Below, one piece after another: positions 44,233 through 53,560 of a stretch of 64,000 bases of DNA. Each line of letters starts with the position of its first letter. Position 1 is the first letter of the stretch. The translations under genes were made by a program, and so were the position numbers. Below the pieces are notes generated by a model. The model saw nothing but the letters and a program-made list of their open reading frames with translations, was not told where the DNA came from and ran no database searches. Source of the DNA: Verrucomicrobiota bacterium (GTDB lineage: Bacteria; Verrucomicrobiota; Verrucomicrobiia; Chthoniobacterales; Terrimicrobiaceae); NCBI GenBank assembly GCA_017305195.1, contig JAFKMU010000056.1:26206-90205 (forward strand), read 5' to 3'.

Positions 44233-45693
44233 ATGGATCACAACACTCTCCCACTCACAAAAATGCTCGCAATTGACAAAAGACTCCTCCGGATCGCCAC
44301 GGCCTCCTGTCTGGTAATGGCTTCGGCGACTTTGACGCAAGCGGCAAACTGGGTTGGTGCCGGCCCCAGTCCCAGCCCCTCCCCTACTCCGCCCGTCTAT
44401 TGGTCGGCAGTCTACGATGGCGTGACTACTACGACCGGGTGGGATTCTGCCGCGCCGAATTCCAGTGGAGCTACAGCGAATTTTACGACGGTGGGGGCGG
44501 AACGTGCCACGACACTGGATGCTGCCTATACAATTGGGGCGTTGAATTATTCTGGAAACACTTCAGGAGCTCGCCGTATTAATTTCAGTGGTACGGAAGC
44601 CACAAATACTCTCACCTTTAACTCGGGTGATTCAGGGCCTGCAACCATAACCAGTGATGCAAGCGGCAATTCCTGTTTCATATACATGGATGCACGCGTT
44701 AATCTGGCTGACGACCTTGTGGTTACAAATAATAACGCGATTTATACAACAAATCCTGGTATCAGGTTTAATCGAATAATGACCGGAAGTGGAAATCTAA
44801 CATTTGTAAATGTTAACAATTCACTTGTGGGTGGGCAAATTACTCTTAGTTTTGCGGGTAGTAGTACATTTACGGGCAGTGTTCTTGTGAAAAAGGGTGC
44901 GGTTATTTATGGTTCCACGGCAAATGCTTTTGGCTCCGTGAGTAATGTCATCACTCTTGGTAGTGCGGGAGATGGTTCTGCGTCGCTGGTTGGGACTGCC
45001 TCCAGTAGTGCGCCGATACTGGCCAACAATATTGTGGTAGCGGCAGGATCCGGCGGCACATTACTGCTTGGCAATACAGGTACGGGAGCTGTGAATGCCA
45101 CATTTTCCGGAACCATTACCTTGAATGGTGATGTTTCTCTCATCAGTACCCGTCCGGGCGGTAATGATGTTCGCTACACGAATGTGATTTCCGGGGTTGG
45201 ATCTGTCACAACGGTCGGCACTGGGGAAACCCAGTTCGGTAATGGGTCGACGAATATTACCAACACCTACAGTGGCAACACCACGCTTTCGGAAACCAGC
45301 TCGCTCGCTCTCTCCGACAACGCCAAGATGACTTTTTACATCGGGGCTACCGGGATGAACAACAAGATCACGGCGGCTGGCGGAAACAACAACGTCCTGA
45401 CGCTGGATGGAGACTTCGTGTTCGACTTGACCGGAGCTGCGGCCAATGGCTCCTGGCAGATTGTGGACGTTGCATTGCTGGACGAGACCTTCAACGCAAC
45501 GACCTTCGGAGTGTACACTTCCACGGGAACCGCCTGGACCGAGAACTCCAATATCTGGACCTATACGAATGGAAGTGTGACCTATTCGTTCAGTGAAGCC
45601 ACGGGAGTTCTTTCAGCTGTGCCGGAGCCCGCGACGGCTTTGCTGCTCGGGGGAGGTTTAATGGTTCTGCTCCTTCGCCGCCGTCGCAGCTAA
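44233..45693 (+). CDS. PEP-CTERM protein with autotransporter-type repeats, AT-rich gene
   Basis: The 486-residue exported protein (signal peptide ending ATLTQAAN near residue 38) is a Thr/Asn/Gly-rich beta-helix-like protein. It includes a repeat of the form VTTVGTGETQFGNGS followed by YSGNTTLSETSSLAL. It ends with a PEP-CTERM signal: VPEPATALLLGGGLMVLLL then RRRRS. The gene is unusual in base composition: bases 44761-44820 contain only 18 G/C out of 60, while neighbouring genes are clearly GC-rich. This suggests transfer or relaxed codon use in a rapidly changing surface protein. A start at 44263 is also possible. It is followed by a good terminator at 45716. Confidence 0.83.
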   Translation: MDHNTLPLTKMLAIDKRLLRIATASCLVMASATLTQAANWVGAGPSPSPSPTPPVYWSAVYDGVTTTTGWDSAAPNSSGATANFTTVGAERATTLDAAYTIGALNYSGNTSGARRINFSGTEATNTLTFNSGDSGPATITSDASGNSCFIYMDARVNLADDLVVTNNNAIYTTNPGIRFNRIMTGSGNLTFVNVNNSLVGGQITLSFAGSSTFTGSVLVKKGAVIYGSTANAFGSVSNVITLGSAGDGSASLVGTASSSAPILANNIVVAAGSGGTLLLGNTGTGAVNATFSGTITLNGDVSLISTRPGGNDVRYTNVISGVGSVTTVGTGETQFGNGSTNITNTYSGNTTLSETSSLALSDNAKMTFYIGATGMNNKITAAGGNNNVLTLDGDFVFDLTGAAANGSWQIVDVALLDETFNATTFGVYTSTGTAWTENSNIWTYTNGSVTYSFSEATGVLSAVPEPATALLLGGGLMVLLLRRRRS

Positions 45694-45715
45694 ACCCTGC
45701 GTAAAAGACTGTAAT

Positions 45716-45758
45716 GGCAGCCGTTGTTCCGGGAGGGGGCGACGGCTGTCTGCTTTTT
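45716..45758 (+). terminator. Rho-independent terminator after the AT-rich PEP-CTERM gene
   Basis: A 9-bp stem (GGCAGCCGT with ACGGCTGTC, one G-T wobble) closes a 17-base loop and is followed by TGCTTTTT. It ends the 40854-45693 run. Confidence 0.7.
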
Positions 45759-45907
45759 GAGAACGAGCTTATGCCTTCCGGGCGGGCGATGGAAATTGGC
45801 TCTCCCGAGTGCGCCGGGGTGGCGTGACTGATCGAGGCCTTCGCCCTGCGCATTGCATCGTTGTTCCCGCCGGTCGAGGGCGGTATGAGTTTAGGAGTTC
45901 CCTGTTT

Positions 45908-46681
45908 ATGCCAAAATCCGCATTTCATCTCAGCCGGACCAGAAACCTTGTGCTGGCGGGCCTTTTGCTTGCCCTGGCTCCTGTGCGCGCGGAGGAGCCT
46001 CCCAGGGCGGCGGCAGAGTATACCGCCACCGCCCCCCGGATCGACGGGGCGCTGGATGATACCGCCTGGAGCGAGACAAAGGTGATCAATGCCCCTGCGG
46101 GAGAAACCCGCTTTCTCTGGAATGAAAAAGGCGTTTATGTCGCCTTTCAGGGCGTTGAGAAAACTCCGGTGATGGGGCACGCGAAGGAGGGCGAGTCGCT
46201 GCACGAGGAGGATGCCTTTGAACTCTTCCTGGATCAGCGCGGTGATCACCGCCAGTTCTTCGAGGTCCAGATCGACCCGGCAGGCCGCGTGTTTGTCAAG
46301 AATCACATCCTGACCGCAGAGCCCCGCCTTACCGAGGAGGGAAGGCTCACGCCGGAGTTCGGGGCTTCCGAGTTGTGGCGCTACGTGATTCCTCCTCCGG
46401 AGGGATTTCTGTCCGCCAGCAGGCTGAATCGTGAGACGGGCGAGTGGACGGTGGAGATGTTTCTTCCCGCCAGCTTCGTCAATCACCGGGATGGTGGTGC
46501 GCCCTTGTCGCCACGCACTTTTCGGATTCACCTCGTGCGCAACAATTGGGATCTCCCCAAGGGCGGGGAAGGCCGCCAGCTCGTCTCCATTTCCTGGGCT
46601 CCCGTGCTGGAGAAGCATGCCCACATCTCACCGACCAGGATGGGATACCTGGAGCTGAAGAAGACCAGCGACGGGAAATAG
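45908..46681 (+). CDS. Stand-alone exported CBM9-like protein
   Basis: This 257-residue protein (ATG at 45908, chosen because it begins the signal peptide MPKSAFHLSRTRNLVLAGLL) consists of one CBM9-like domain. It has PRIDGALDDTAWSETK, TRFLWNEKGVYVAFQGVEK, DAFELFLDQRGDHRQFFEVQ and VEMFLPASF, closing with GYLELKK. The same fold closes the large glycosidase-like protein at 11470-15024. No catalytic module is attached. CBM9-like domains bind the reducing ends of sugars or form accessory beta-sandwiches on secreted enzymes, so this could be a free binding protein that presents substrate. It stands between two terminator-like hairpins and converges on the minus-strand gene ending at 46797. Confidence 0.8.
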   Translation: MPKSAFHLSRTRNLVLAGLLLALAPVRAEEPPRAAAEYTATAPRIDGALDDTAWSETKVINAPAGETRFLWNEKGVYVAFQGVEKTPVMGHAKEGESLHEEDAFELFLDQRGDHRQFFEVQIDPAGRVFVKNHILTAEPRLTEEGRLTPEFGASELWRYVIPPPEGFLSASRLNRETGEWTVEMFLPASFVNHRDGGAPLSPRTFRIHLVRNNWDLPKGGEGRQLVSISWAPVLEKHAHISPTRMGYLELKKTSDGK

Positions 46682-46712
46682 AGATTGCGAGGGGACGATA
46701 TTGTGGTGCTAG

Positions 46713-46736
46713 CGAGGCGAGAGTCGCTCGTTTATT
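46713..46736 (+). terminator. Possible terminator between convergent genes
   Basis: A short stem with a bulged G (CGAG-G-CGA with TCGCTCG) and a 3-base loop is followed by TTTATT. It lies in the 115-base convergent gap after 46681. Confidence 0.35.
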
Positions 46737-46796
46737 CCGCCTTACCTAGGGCGGGCGGCATTCGTTGATTCCGACCACGCCTTTTCTGAAAGCGGC

Positions 46797-47489
46797 CTAG
46801 GGAGGTGAATGGCCGACTTTCGCTGCTTCCATCGCCTGCTTGTGGCGGTTGTAGGCGCTGACAAAGTCCGGCGGCGGAACAAGCGGACCAGCTGGCGGCG
46901 GGTTGAATGTATAGGTCCGGAAGGCCATGCCGTCGGAAAACCACAGCGGCATCTGGCTATCCAGAGAGATATAGGCGGAGAGCTTGCGGCCATCACGCTC
47001 AGTCTCAAAATGGAAAGCCTGTTTGCCTTGAAAATTCCCCACGCCGCGATAGGTCGCCTTGGAGATCCAGCTGAGCTCGGGAAAATCCGAGCTTCTCCGA
47101 TCATAGTAGTCCGGAGAGGGGGTGTCTTCTGTTGGGGGAGCGTCCAGAAACACGGTTCCCTCGGTATCGGAGTTGAACACCGTTCCGCCGAAATCCCAGC
47201 GTTCCACTTTCTTACCCGTGGCGAGTTCGATTTGCTCGCGATAGACGGTGTTGACCTTCGTGATCACGACAGTACGAGGTAGCTCGCCGAGCGGTCGCGG
47301 CTGTGTGTTGGTCCCAGAGGTTTTCTCCTCTCTCGAGTATTTGAAAGCGACGCTCCACGACGCATTCGCCGGAGCGCGGGGCAGGAGCGGCTGGCGAGGT
47401 TCCGGCGGAGTGGGTGATTGCGCGGATGCGGCGGACAGGACGGAGAGCATCCCCATCATGGCCAAAGCTGGCTTTAGGAAGATTTTCAT
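46797..47489 (-). CDS. Exported protein of unknown function at the end of the Verru_Chthon cassette
   Basis: This 230-residue protein (ATG 47489, alternative ATG 47495) has a signal peptide (FLKPALAMMGMLSVLSAASAQ) and a Pro-rich stretch (SPTPPEPRQPLLPRAPANA). A beta-rich domain follows: WSVAFKYSREEK, TVYREQIELATGKKVERWDFGG, YRGVGNFQGKQAFHFETERDG and AYISLDSQMPLWFSDG. The last elements read like a secreted-protein domain in which a colour or mass property is compared, but no known family is evident. It starts 2 bases after the stop of the cassette A protein, so it is co-transcribed. Similar proteins may be accessory products of the pseudopilin cassette. Confidence 0.7.
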   Translation of the reverse strand: MKIFLKPALAMMGMLSVLSAASAQSPTPPEPRQPLLPRAPANASWSVAFKYSREEKTSGTNTQPRPLGELPRTVVITKVNTVYREQIELATGKKVERWDFGGTVFNSDTEGTVFLDAPPTEDTPSPDYYDRRSSDFPELSWISKATYRGVGNFQGKQAFHFETERDGRKLSAYISLDSQMPLWFSDGMAFRTYTFNPPPAGPLVPPPDFVSAYNRHKQAMEAAKVGHSPP

Positions 47490-47491
47490 TC

Positions 47492-50400
47492 TCATTCGGA
47501 AACCGCCTCCCATTGTTCTGCGATGATTTTGCCGGTGAGCCGGTCAATGGCAAGGTGAACCCAGAAGCGGGTTTCCCCCTCGACGACGAACTGGTCGAGA
47601 GAAGTGGCATGGTCGGGATAGCGGCCGACCTGGGCGACGAGGTCGACCAGCAGATTCCAGGTACGCGTGTTACCGGCATCGGCCAGGGCGCGAATCACGC
47701 TTTCCGTGCGGCGCGGGATCGAGCGATCTGCCGATGCAGAGAAGACTCCCCCGGAGGTCAGTTCACTGGCAAATCCGCGAAAGGTGGTCTCGGGGTTGAG
47801 AATTGGATTCTGGTAGCCACTCAGGTTCGGGGGTGAGGCATAGGGAGTGTTCGTGATATATTTGCCGATCAGCTCGCCCCGGTTGCGCAGAGGACCCTTG
47901 AGACTGATGCCGGAGGATGTGGTTGAGCCATCTGTCGTCCAGTCGACCAGCTTTTTTGCCGCACCCGCCGCTTCGGTGGAGGTCAATACGCCTCCCTCCG
48001 CCTTGGAGACGCCGCTGATCAGGGCCTCCAGCACCTTGGGTTGGCGGGTGTTCAGGTTGACGCGGCCTGCCACGGTGACGTCGTCGGGGGCATTATCGAG
48101 TTCATTCAGGCAGAAGACATCCAGCAAGGCTGTGTCAGCGCTCTCTGGCGCGAAGACGTCGAGGTTTTTCCAGGCGATGTCGCGGAAGACATAGCCTAGC
48201 TCCGCGACGGAGCGGAACGGACGGTTGAGCACCACCGGCCTGCTATCGGTGTTTCCCGTGTAAAGAGGAAGCCCGTCGGAGCCGGAGAAGTTCCACCCCG
48301 AGGCGCGGCGAACCACGCCATCGGGGTCGGCGTAGTAGTACTTCGCTCCGGGCGTCGCGCTCGTCGATGTGCCGCTGTTGGGATTTCCGTTGGGAGTACG
48401 GGCGAGGTTGACCATGAGATCAGCGGGATTCCATAGACTAGGGTTAATCCATCCCGGAGCGGCCGGGCCGTTCGCGGTGCCTTGTGCGCGATACGATGAA
48501 GTTGCCGATGGTTTCCAGGTGATTCCCTGAGGAAGGATATATCGGGGATGTTTGACATTGGTGTTGCCCTTGGAATCTTTGACCTGGTCAACGCCATTAT
48601 CCCCCAGGAAGTCCAGTCCGGCAGGTACATCGCTGGAGTTCACTGAGGGCCAGGTTGCCAGGTGAAAGAGCCCCCATCGGTTTGTGCGCGGATCAGCCCG
48701 CAGGCAGGTGCGGAAGGTTCGGATATAGATATTCGGAAGGATATCCATATTGTCATCCGTATTGTCCACGGTGCTTGTGTTCGAGGAAAGGTTGAAGACG
48801 TTCGGGATGACATCGTAGGTGTACCAGCTTCCACCCTTCTTATATTGAAGAGTAAGCTTGAGATCGACACTGACCCGGCCATAGCTCAACCATTTCTGGG
48901 TGTTGTCGCTGCTGATGCAAGGTCCGGTCCAGGCCTTTCCGCAAAAGAACCCGATCACGGTACTTAATCCTCCGTCAGCAGCAACCAGCGTGGCATCATT
49001 GACCGTGAGGCGGCCTGCCGGATACCCCTGGTCGTTACTGGCATTGCTGCCTGAAGGAAAGTCGGGAGCACGGAGACGGTAAGGTTCCTGAAAAGCGGCC
49101 GCGCCGACACCCGTGTTGAAGGTCAGTATGCTTTTGGATGGATTGATCGTGGCATCGGGGAATCGATAGAGCGTATCACTCACTGGGGTCATGCCAGTGG
49201 CCGTCGCATAGGTATCGCTGGCCGGAAAGGTATCGGTCAGGACTGTTTTTTCCGGACTTGCCCACCAATCTCGTGCGACTTCAGCGTGACAGGTAGTATA
49301 GTAATCTATGTCGCCACGAGCATTATTAGCCGTGCCGCCGGCGTAGACGCGGAACTCGGTTGGCACGTCGGGAGGGTTCGTACGGGTGTCGGGAGCATGG
49401 GGATTCCAGATAATCGGCTGAATCATCACCGCGCTTTCGTAGGGGAAGACGTTTCCGCGATTACCCTTGGCATCTGGGGGCAGGAAGGAAACCTCATCGC
49501 CCTTCTCGTCGACCGCGTCGGGAGCGATATCTGCGGCCGTCAAATGCCTGAGCCGGTACCACATTTGCTGCCAGCCTGCCAGATACGGAAGGTTTTCCAC
49601 CCCATAGAAGTTCCGGCCCGAAAAATTGATGGCGGTTGGGTAACTGTCCTCATCATACTGGTCGATAATGTTGGCCGCGATCCGTGCGATCTGGCTTTGG
49701 GTTTCGCCGTCGTACATTCGCTGTTCTTCCACCGTGATGCCGTTCTGGCCATGAGGAGTCGCTGGACTGTCGAGTCCGCCGAATTGCTTCCCCAGAGAGT
49801 CGACATGGATGGCAGCCTTGAGAATCTCGAAGAAGTCAGGTTCACGGCCAGCCGGAACCTCCGATAGGCGAAGGATCTTGGTGGGATTGCCGTGGTCGTA
49901 GATCCAGTAATTGTTTGCACTATCCCAACTAAGGCCAAAGTAGTCTTTGATCTTTGCCGCGTCTGCCGAGGAGGGGTTTGGCTTCAGCAGCGCGAGTCGG
50001 CTGAGAGGGAAGCGACGCTTGAGCACGGGCTCGCCGTCAGCCCCGCGCACGGTGAGCAGGGCGGGGTTGACAGCGTCCTGTATCGAGCCATCCGTGCTGA
50101 AGGCATCGTTTCCATTTCCGATGCCGGGCGTGCCGCCGGTGACTCCAATGTTCGGGCTGAGCGTATTCTTTGGTCGGTTGGGATCGGGGCGGAACGAAGG
50201 CTGCTCCAGGTCGCGGGAGAATGTACCGAGGTAGCGCAGCGAGTTTTGCAGGGCGGCTTTTTCCGCGGCACTGCCCGCCACGCCCTGCGTCAGGAACTGG
50301 ATGAGCTGCTGGCGGCTGACAAACATGCGGTCGCTCTTTCCTCCGGAGAGGGAGGTGTTGGCCGTGCGCAGGAACCCGACCGTGTTGGTGCGCATGGTCT

Positions 50401-51280
50401 CGAAGTAATTGGACTGCCCCGCCGTGCTGAAGGAATAGCCGGGGAAGGAGCCGGAGGCTCCGCCGGTGACGAAGTTGCGCCATCCGACCAGCGCCGAGAT
50501 GGCGTCGGCGGTCATGCCGGGGATGACCGAGAGATCGGCCGTGGCGAGGCTGCCCTTGCTGGCGACGAGATTCGTGTCCGACCCCGGCGGGAACCCTGCG
50601 GCGTTCATGTCGAGCAGTCCGCCCTCATCGTAGATCACATAGGCAAAGCGTCCCACGACTGTGCTGGAGCTGGTTGCGCTCCAGCGCATGTTGGCGTTCC
50701 ATGACGTGGGATTTGATCCGTTTCGCGCGACGAGGATCCAGTCCGGAGCGGTGAAGTTCGCCGGGGTCAGGTCGGTGGCGCTGTTGGTATTGTTCTTTCC
50801 GAGGAGCAGGGCGGCGTTCCAGCGGTCGAGGCTCAGGTAGCGTCCGTTTTGCGAGGCGGCGGTGGTGGAGAGCTGGGCGGCGCGATTGGTGGAGGGATAG
50901 TCGGTGGTGTTATAGTTTGTGCCGGAGAAAAAGTTGCTGCCTGAGCGGCTGACCTTTACGACGTTCTCCAGTCCCGCATTTGTGGAAAAGCCCGAGAGGG
51001 CGGGAACCATGGTGGTCGCCTTCACCGGATAGTAGACCGGGTAGCTGCTGTTGGTGGAGATATTCGTCGATCCCGCCAGGATCTCCTGCCGCAGGTCGCC
51101 GATGATCGTATTGACCGCCCCCTTGGCGAAAACCTCGGCCGCAGCCTGGCTCGCGCTGGCCTGGGAGATCTGGCGCTGGAGCGAGGAATAGGAAAAATAC
51201 GCCAGCACCAGCACGGTGAGCAGGACGATGAAGGCCAGGATGATCACCAGCGATGCACCGGTGTCGTTTCGCAGATTCAT
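47492..51280 (-). CDS. Verru_Chthon cassette protein A-like (large GspK-type pseudopilin)
   Basis: The 1262-residue product begins MNLRNDTGASLVIILAF followed by a hydrophobic helix (VLLTVLVLAYFSYSSLQRQ), a pseudopilin-like membrane anchor. The rest is a large extracytoplasmic domain with segments such as FAYVIYDEGGLLDMNAAG, LSVIPGMTADAISALVGW and RVNLNTRQPKVLEALISG. The DVNAAG-like and RVNLNT motifs are reminiscent of GspK/PilX minor pseudopilins and of TIGR02600, the Verru_Chthon cassette A family. The frame opens at a GTG at 51358 overlapping the previous stop; I prefer the ATG at 51280, which matches the leader style of the other cassette members. The four cassette genes are contiguous. 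The cassette function is unknown but secretion-pilus related. Confidence 0.85.
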   Translation of the reverse strand: MNLRNDTGASLVIILAFIVLLTVLVLAYFSYSSLQRQISQASASQAAAEVFAKGAVNTIIGDLRQEILAGSTNISTNSSYPVYYPVKATTMVPALSGFSTNAGLENVVKVSRSGSNFFSGTNYNTTDYPSTNRAAQLSTTAASQNGRYLSLDRWNAALLLGKNNTNSATDLTPANFTAPDWILVARNGSNPTSWNANMRWSATSSSTVVGRFAYVIYDEGGLLDMNAAGFPPGSDTNLVASKGSLATADLSVIPGMTADAISALVGWRNFVTGGASGSFPGYSFSTAGQSNYFETMRTNTVGFLRTANTSLSGGKSDRMFVSRQQLIQFLTQGVAGSAAEKAALQNSLRYLGTFSRDLEQPSFRPDPNRPKNTLSPNIGVTGGTPGIGNGNDAFSTDGSIQDAVNPALLTVRGADGEPVLKRRFPLSRLALLKPNPSSADAAKIKDYFGLSWDSANNYWIYDHGNPTKILRLSEVPAGREPDFFEILKAAIHVDSLGKQFGGLDSPATPHGQNGITVEEQRMYDGETQSQIARIAANIIDQYDEDSYPTAINFSGRNFYGVENLPYLAGWQQMWYRLRHLTAADIAPDAVDEKGDEVSFLPPDAKGNRGNVFPYESAVMIQPIIWNPHAPDTRTNPPDVPTEFRVYAGGTANNARGDIDYYTTCHAEVARDWWASPEKTVLTDTFPASDTYATATGMTPVSDTLYRFPDATINPSKSILTFNTGVGAAAFQEPYRLRAPDFPSGSNASNDQGYPAGRLTVNDATLVAADGGLSTVIGFFCGKAWTGPCISSDNTQKWLSYGRVSVDLKLTLQYKKGGSWYTYDVIPNVFNLSSNTSTVDNTDDNMDILPNIYIRTFRTCLRADPRTNRWGLFHLATWPSVNSSDVPAGLDFLGDNGVDQVKDSKGNTNVKHPRYILPQGITWKPSATSSYRAQGTANGPAAPGWINPSLWNPADLMVNLARTPNGNPNSGTSTSATPGAKYYYADPDGVVRRASGWNFSGSDGLPLYTGNTDSRPVVLNRPFRSVAELGYVFRDIAWKNLDVFAPESADTALLDVFCLNELDNAPDDVTVAGRVNLNTRQPKVLEALISGVSKAEGGVLTSTEAAGAAKKLVDWTTDGSTTSSGISLKGPLRNRGELIGKYITNTPYASPPNLSGYQNPILNPETTFRGFASELTSGGVFSASADRSIPRRTESVIRALADAGNTRTWNLLVDLVAQVGRYPDHATSLDQFVVEGETRFWVHLAIDRLTGKIIAEQWEAVSE

Positions 51281-51354
51281 GCCGCGGCGCGACGGTTGGG
51301 CCGGTATGCAGGGTGAGGCATTCGCGTGGCGGCTTGGGGCGGTGGGAAGTCTGG

Positions 51355-52242
51355 TCACGGGGTGTTCAGCGGAAAGCTCCTCTGGTAAATGCGCACGCGG
51401 GAGGCGGCGGCTACGGGAATGTCCGCGTCCTGGGCGAACTTCGTGGCGTTGTCGACCGCGCTCTGCCAGGCCTCCGCTGGCAGCTTCGGGTTTGGGCCTG
51501 AAAGGTCCGGCTCGGGCAGAGCCGACGCGAGCTTGCTGGTATTGGTTGCGATCTTGCGGGAGTCCTCGTCCAGGATCGCAATGGTGAGGATGAGCGCAGA
51601 GGCATCTCCCAGAGGGCCGGTGAGTGCTGTGGCGGTCGGGCTTTTCGTGTACGTGCCGTTGGTGGTCTGGAAACAGTAGAAGATGCGGAACACGCCCTCC
51701 GCCAGCAGGTGGTAGTTGTCATCGACGCCGTCGCCGTAGGCTGGACCCGTGCCGACGACATCCTTCCACGCGCCGGCGATGGTGCTCCCGTTCACCGGTG
51801 TCGAGTTGGTCGTGACGGGCTGGTTGGCGTAGGTCAGGAAGGGCTGGTTTTCCCAGTTCAGCCCCTTGCCGAGCCGCTCGAGCTGCGCCTTGTCGTTGAC
51901 CCGATACCCCACCAGCGACAGGTTGTTATACTGGTGGGTGTCGCTGGCGGTCTGGAACCCTGGGGCCTCGCTGTAGAAGAATATCGCGTTGTTGCTCGAG
52001 GACGTGAGCACATCGAGATCTGTGCGGCGGGGCATGCGTGCGAGGTCCATGCCGAATTGCCCAAAGACCTCCCGCGCCTCCGAGTCGGCGCTGAGATGCT
52101 TGCGGCTGCTGGAGATCACGGTGTTGCCGCTCTGCACGATGCTCGCGACCATCGTGACCAGGATGATCAATACCGCCGTGGCCACGAGGATCTCGATCAG
52201 CGTAAAGCCGCTGGAGCGGCGTTGGATCGTCGGGGGACGCAT
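51355..52242 (-). CDS. Verru_Chthon cassette pseudopilin, probably protein C
   Basis: The 295-residue protein (ATG 52242) has a prepilin leader and helix: MRPPTIQRRSSGFTLIEILV, cut before Phe of the GFTLIE motif, with a following hydrophobic helix ending MVASIVQSG. The globular part includes FGQFGMDLARMPRRTDLDVL, YNNLSLVGYRVNDK and LAEGVFRIFYCFQ, and it ends PVAAASRVRIYQRSFPLNTP. This is the layout of the TIGR02599-type cassette member (GspJ-like). A longer open frame back to 52431 overlaps the upstream pseudopilin and is Arg/Pro-rich, so it is rejected. Its stop lies 74 bases before the ATG of the A protein. Letter assignments within the cassette are from memory and may be permuted. Confidence 0.82.
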   Translation of the reverse strand: MRPPTIQRRSSGFTLIEILVATAVLIILVTMVASIVQSGNTVISSSRKHLSADSEAREVFGQFGMDLARMPRRTDLDVLTSSSNNAIFFYSEAPGFQTASDTHQYNNLSLVGYRVNDKAQLERLGKGLNWENQPFLTYANQPVTTNSTPVNGSTIAGAWKDVVGTGPAYGDGVDDNYHLLAEGVFRIFYCFQTTNGTYTKSPTATALTGPLGDASALILTIAILDEDSRKIATNTSKLASALPEPDLSGPNPKLPAEAWQSAVDNATKFAQDADIPVAAASRVRIYQRSFPLNTP

Positions 52243-52306
52243 GGATTTAAGGGGAGGTGAGGCCAAGAGTTGCATCCAGGCTGACAGGGAGAAAAATTGC
52301 GAAAAA

Positions 52307-52798
52307 CTAGTCGCGAAGCAAGGAGGTGATGATCTCCACCGAGCCGGATGCCTTCGTCGGCCAGGCTCCCGGTGCGGGGTCGGCTTTCGCCGGCCACGTG
52401 ACAAGCAAGCGCGTAAGAGTCGGAGAGGCAAAGGTGGCCGAGGGATTCTGGACTCCGACCGTCAGGCAGTAATACGAATCCGCCGAGGGCGCGCTTCCGA
52501 CTTCGCCAGTGGGTATTCCCGCCTTCGTAAAGTAAATCGTCTGGGGCGAGGACTTCGTGAGCGAAAGCTTGTAGGCCTTCGATGTGGTGTTGCCCGACGG
52601 GATGGAGTTCAGGTCGGAGAATGCGGTCGAGAGGATGCCCCACGCGGCGGTCTTTCCTACCGTGGCCTGTTCGCTGGTGACCCCGGTTTGCAGGAGGCCC
52701 AGGATCGCGAGGAGGCAAAATGCCGCCACCCCCAGTGCGATGGAGATCTCCACGAGGGAAAACCCCGTGCGGTCACGGAGGTTGGGGGGGCGCTTCAC
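52307..52798 (-). CDS. Verru_Chthon cassette pseudopilin, probably protein B
   Basis: This 163-residue protein carries a type IV prepilin signal: a short leader MKRPPNLRDRTG, then FSLVEISIALGVAAFCLLAI with the conserved Glu5. The globular portion is small (AWGILSTAFSDLNSIPSG, TIYFTKAGIPTGE, YYCLTVGVQNPS, TRLLVTWPAKADP) and resembles GspI-type minor pseudopilins with a V-V-WP strand. Its ATG overlaps the stop of the upstream gene by 4 bases (ATGA), showing translational coupling. It is followed 64 bases later by the C-type pseudopilin. The small size and order fit TIGR02598. It would need a prepilin peptidase encoded elsewhere. Confidence 0.84.
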   Translation of the reverse strand: MKRPPNLRDRTGFSLVEISIALGVAAFCLLAILGLLQTGVTSEQATVGKTAAWGILSTAFSDLNSIPSGNTTSKAYKLSLTKSSPQTIYFTKAGIPTGEVGSAPSADSYYCLTVGVQNPSATFASPTLTRLLVTWPAKADPAPGAWPTKASGSVEIITSLLRD

Positions 52799-53457
52799 GG
52801 CCGATAAACCTTTGCCACCCCGGTTACGCCGTCAAGCACGACGACCGCGTTGTTTGGTGACGACCCTTGCGCTCCGGCCAGTCCGATCTCCATCCATTGG
52901 GAGACCGAGGCGGCGCTCGCCTGGATGCTGGCCATGCCGCGAGGATCGAACTGGACGATTTTGGAGAACGTAACGCCGGAGACCTCAAACTTATCCTGGG
53001 CCTTAAAGGCATCACTGGCCACCTGATAGGCGCTCTGGACCACAGGCCGGGTCAACGATCCCGAGTTGGGAATGTTATCCTCGAGCCGCACGTTAGGCAT
53101 CTTGCGCATCCGGGTGAGCGCGACCAGATTTTTGCTGTCGAAATTCCGCGAGCCGCTCTTGGACCCCATGGCGCTCATCAGGATCTGTCCGGTGCCCTGC
53201 TTGGTCGCGTCCATCTGGGAGACCTCGGCGAATCCCACGTACACAAAGGTATTGTTCGCCATGGCATAGGCTCGGGCCTGCTCCAGCGTGCTGGCGATAT
53301 CGTAGGCCGCCGTGGAGATGTCGCCTGTACTTTTCAGAACATTGAAGGCCGGTACCGTCACAGCCATCATCACAGAGATAATCGCCATCACGGTCAGCAG
53401 CTCGATCAAGCTGAAGGCGCTGCCGGTCATCGGGTTGAGTTTTTGATGGGAGCTCAT
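52795..53457 (-). CDS. Verru_Chthon cassette pseudopilin, probably protein D
   Basis: The 220-residue protein (ATG 53457) has a prepilin signal with leader MSSHQKLNPMTGSA, then FSLIELLTVMAIISVMMAVT. The body contains STAAYDIASTLEQARAYAMA, typical of GspH/FimT-like pseudopilins, and later KIVQFDPRGMASI and MEIGLAGAQ, ending GVTGVAKVYRP. This is the TIGR02596-type cassette member and is the first cassette gene here. An in-frame start at 53523 would add an unlikely leader. It is separated by 103 bases from the preceding exported protein gene, where the cassette promoter may lie. The whole cassette probably builds a short pseudopilus. Confidence 0.84.
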   Translation of the reverse strand: MSSHQKLNPMTGSAFSLIELLTVMAIISVMMAVTVPAFNVLKSTGDISTAAYDIASTLEQARAYAMANNTFVYVGFAEVSQMDATKQGTGQILMSAMGSKSGSRNFDSKNLVALTRMRKMPNVRLEDNIPNSGSLTRPVVQSAYQVASDAFKAQDKFEVSGVTFSKIVQFDPRGMASIQASAASVSQWMEIGLAGAQGSSPNNAVVVLDGVTGVAKVYRP

Positions 53458-53560
53458 TGGGGGAGCGAATTCTTTACAATGAATATACTTCGACTCCGTT
53501 TTGCTGCTATAGAGGAAACGCACAGAAACTTTGCATTTTCACCCAATATTGGGCGATGGA

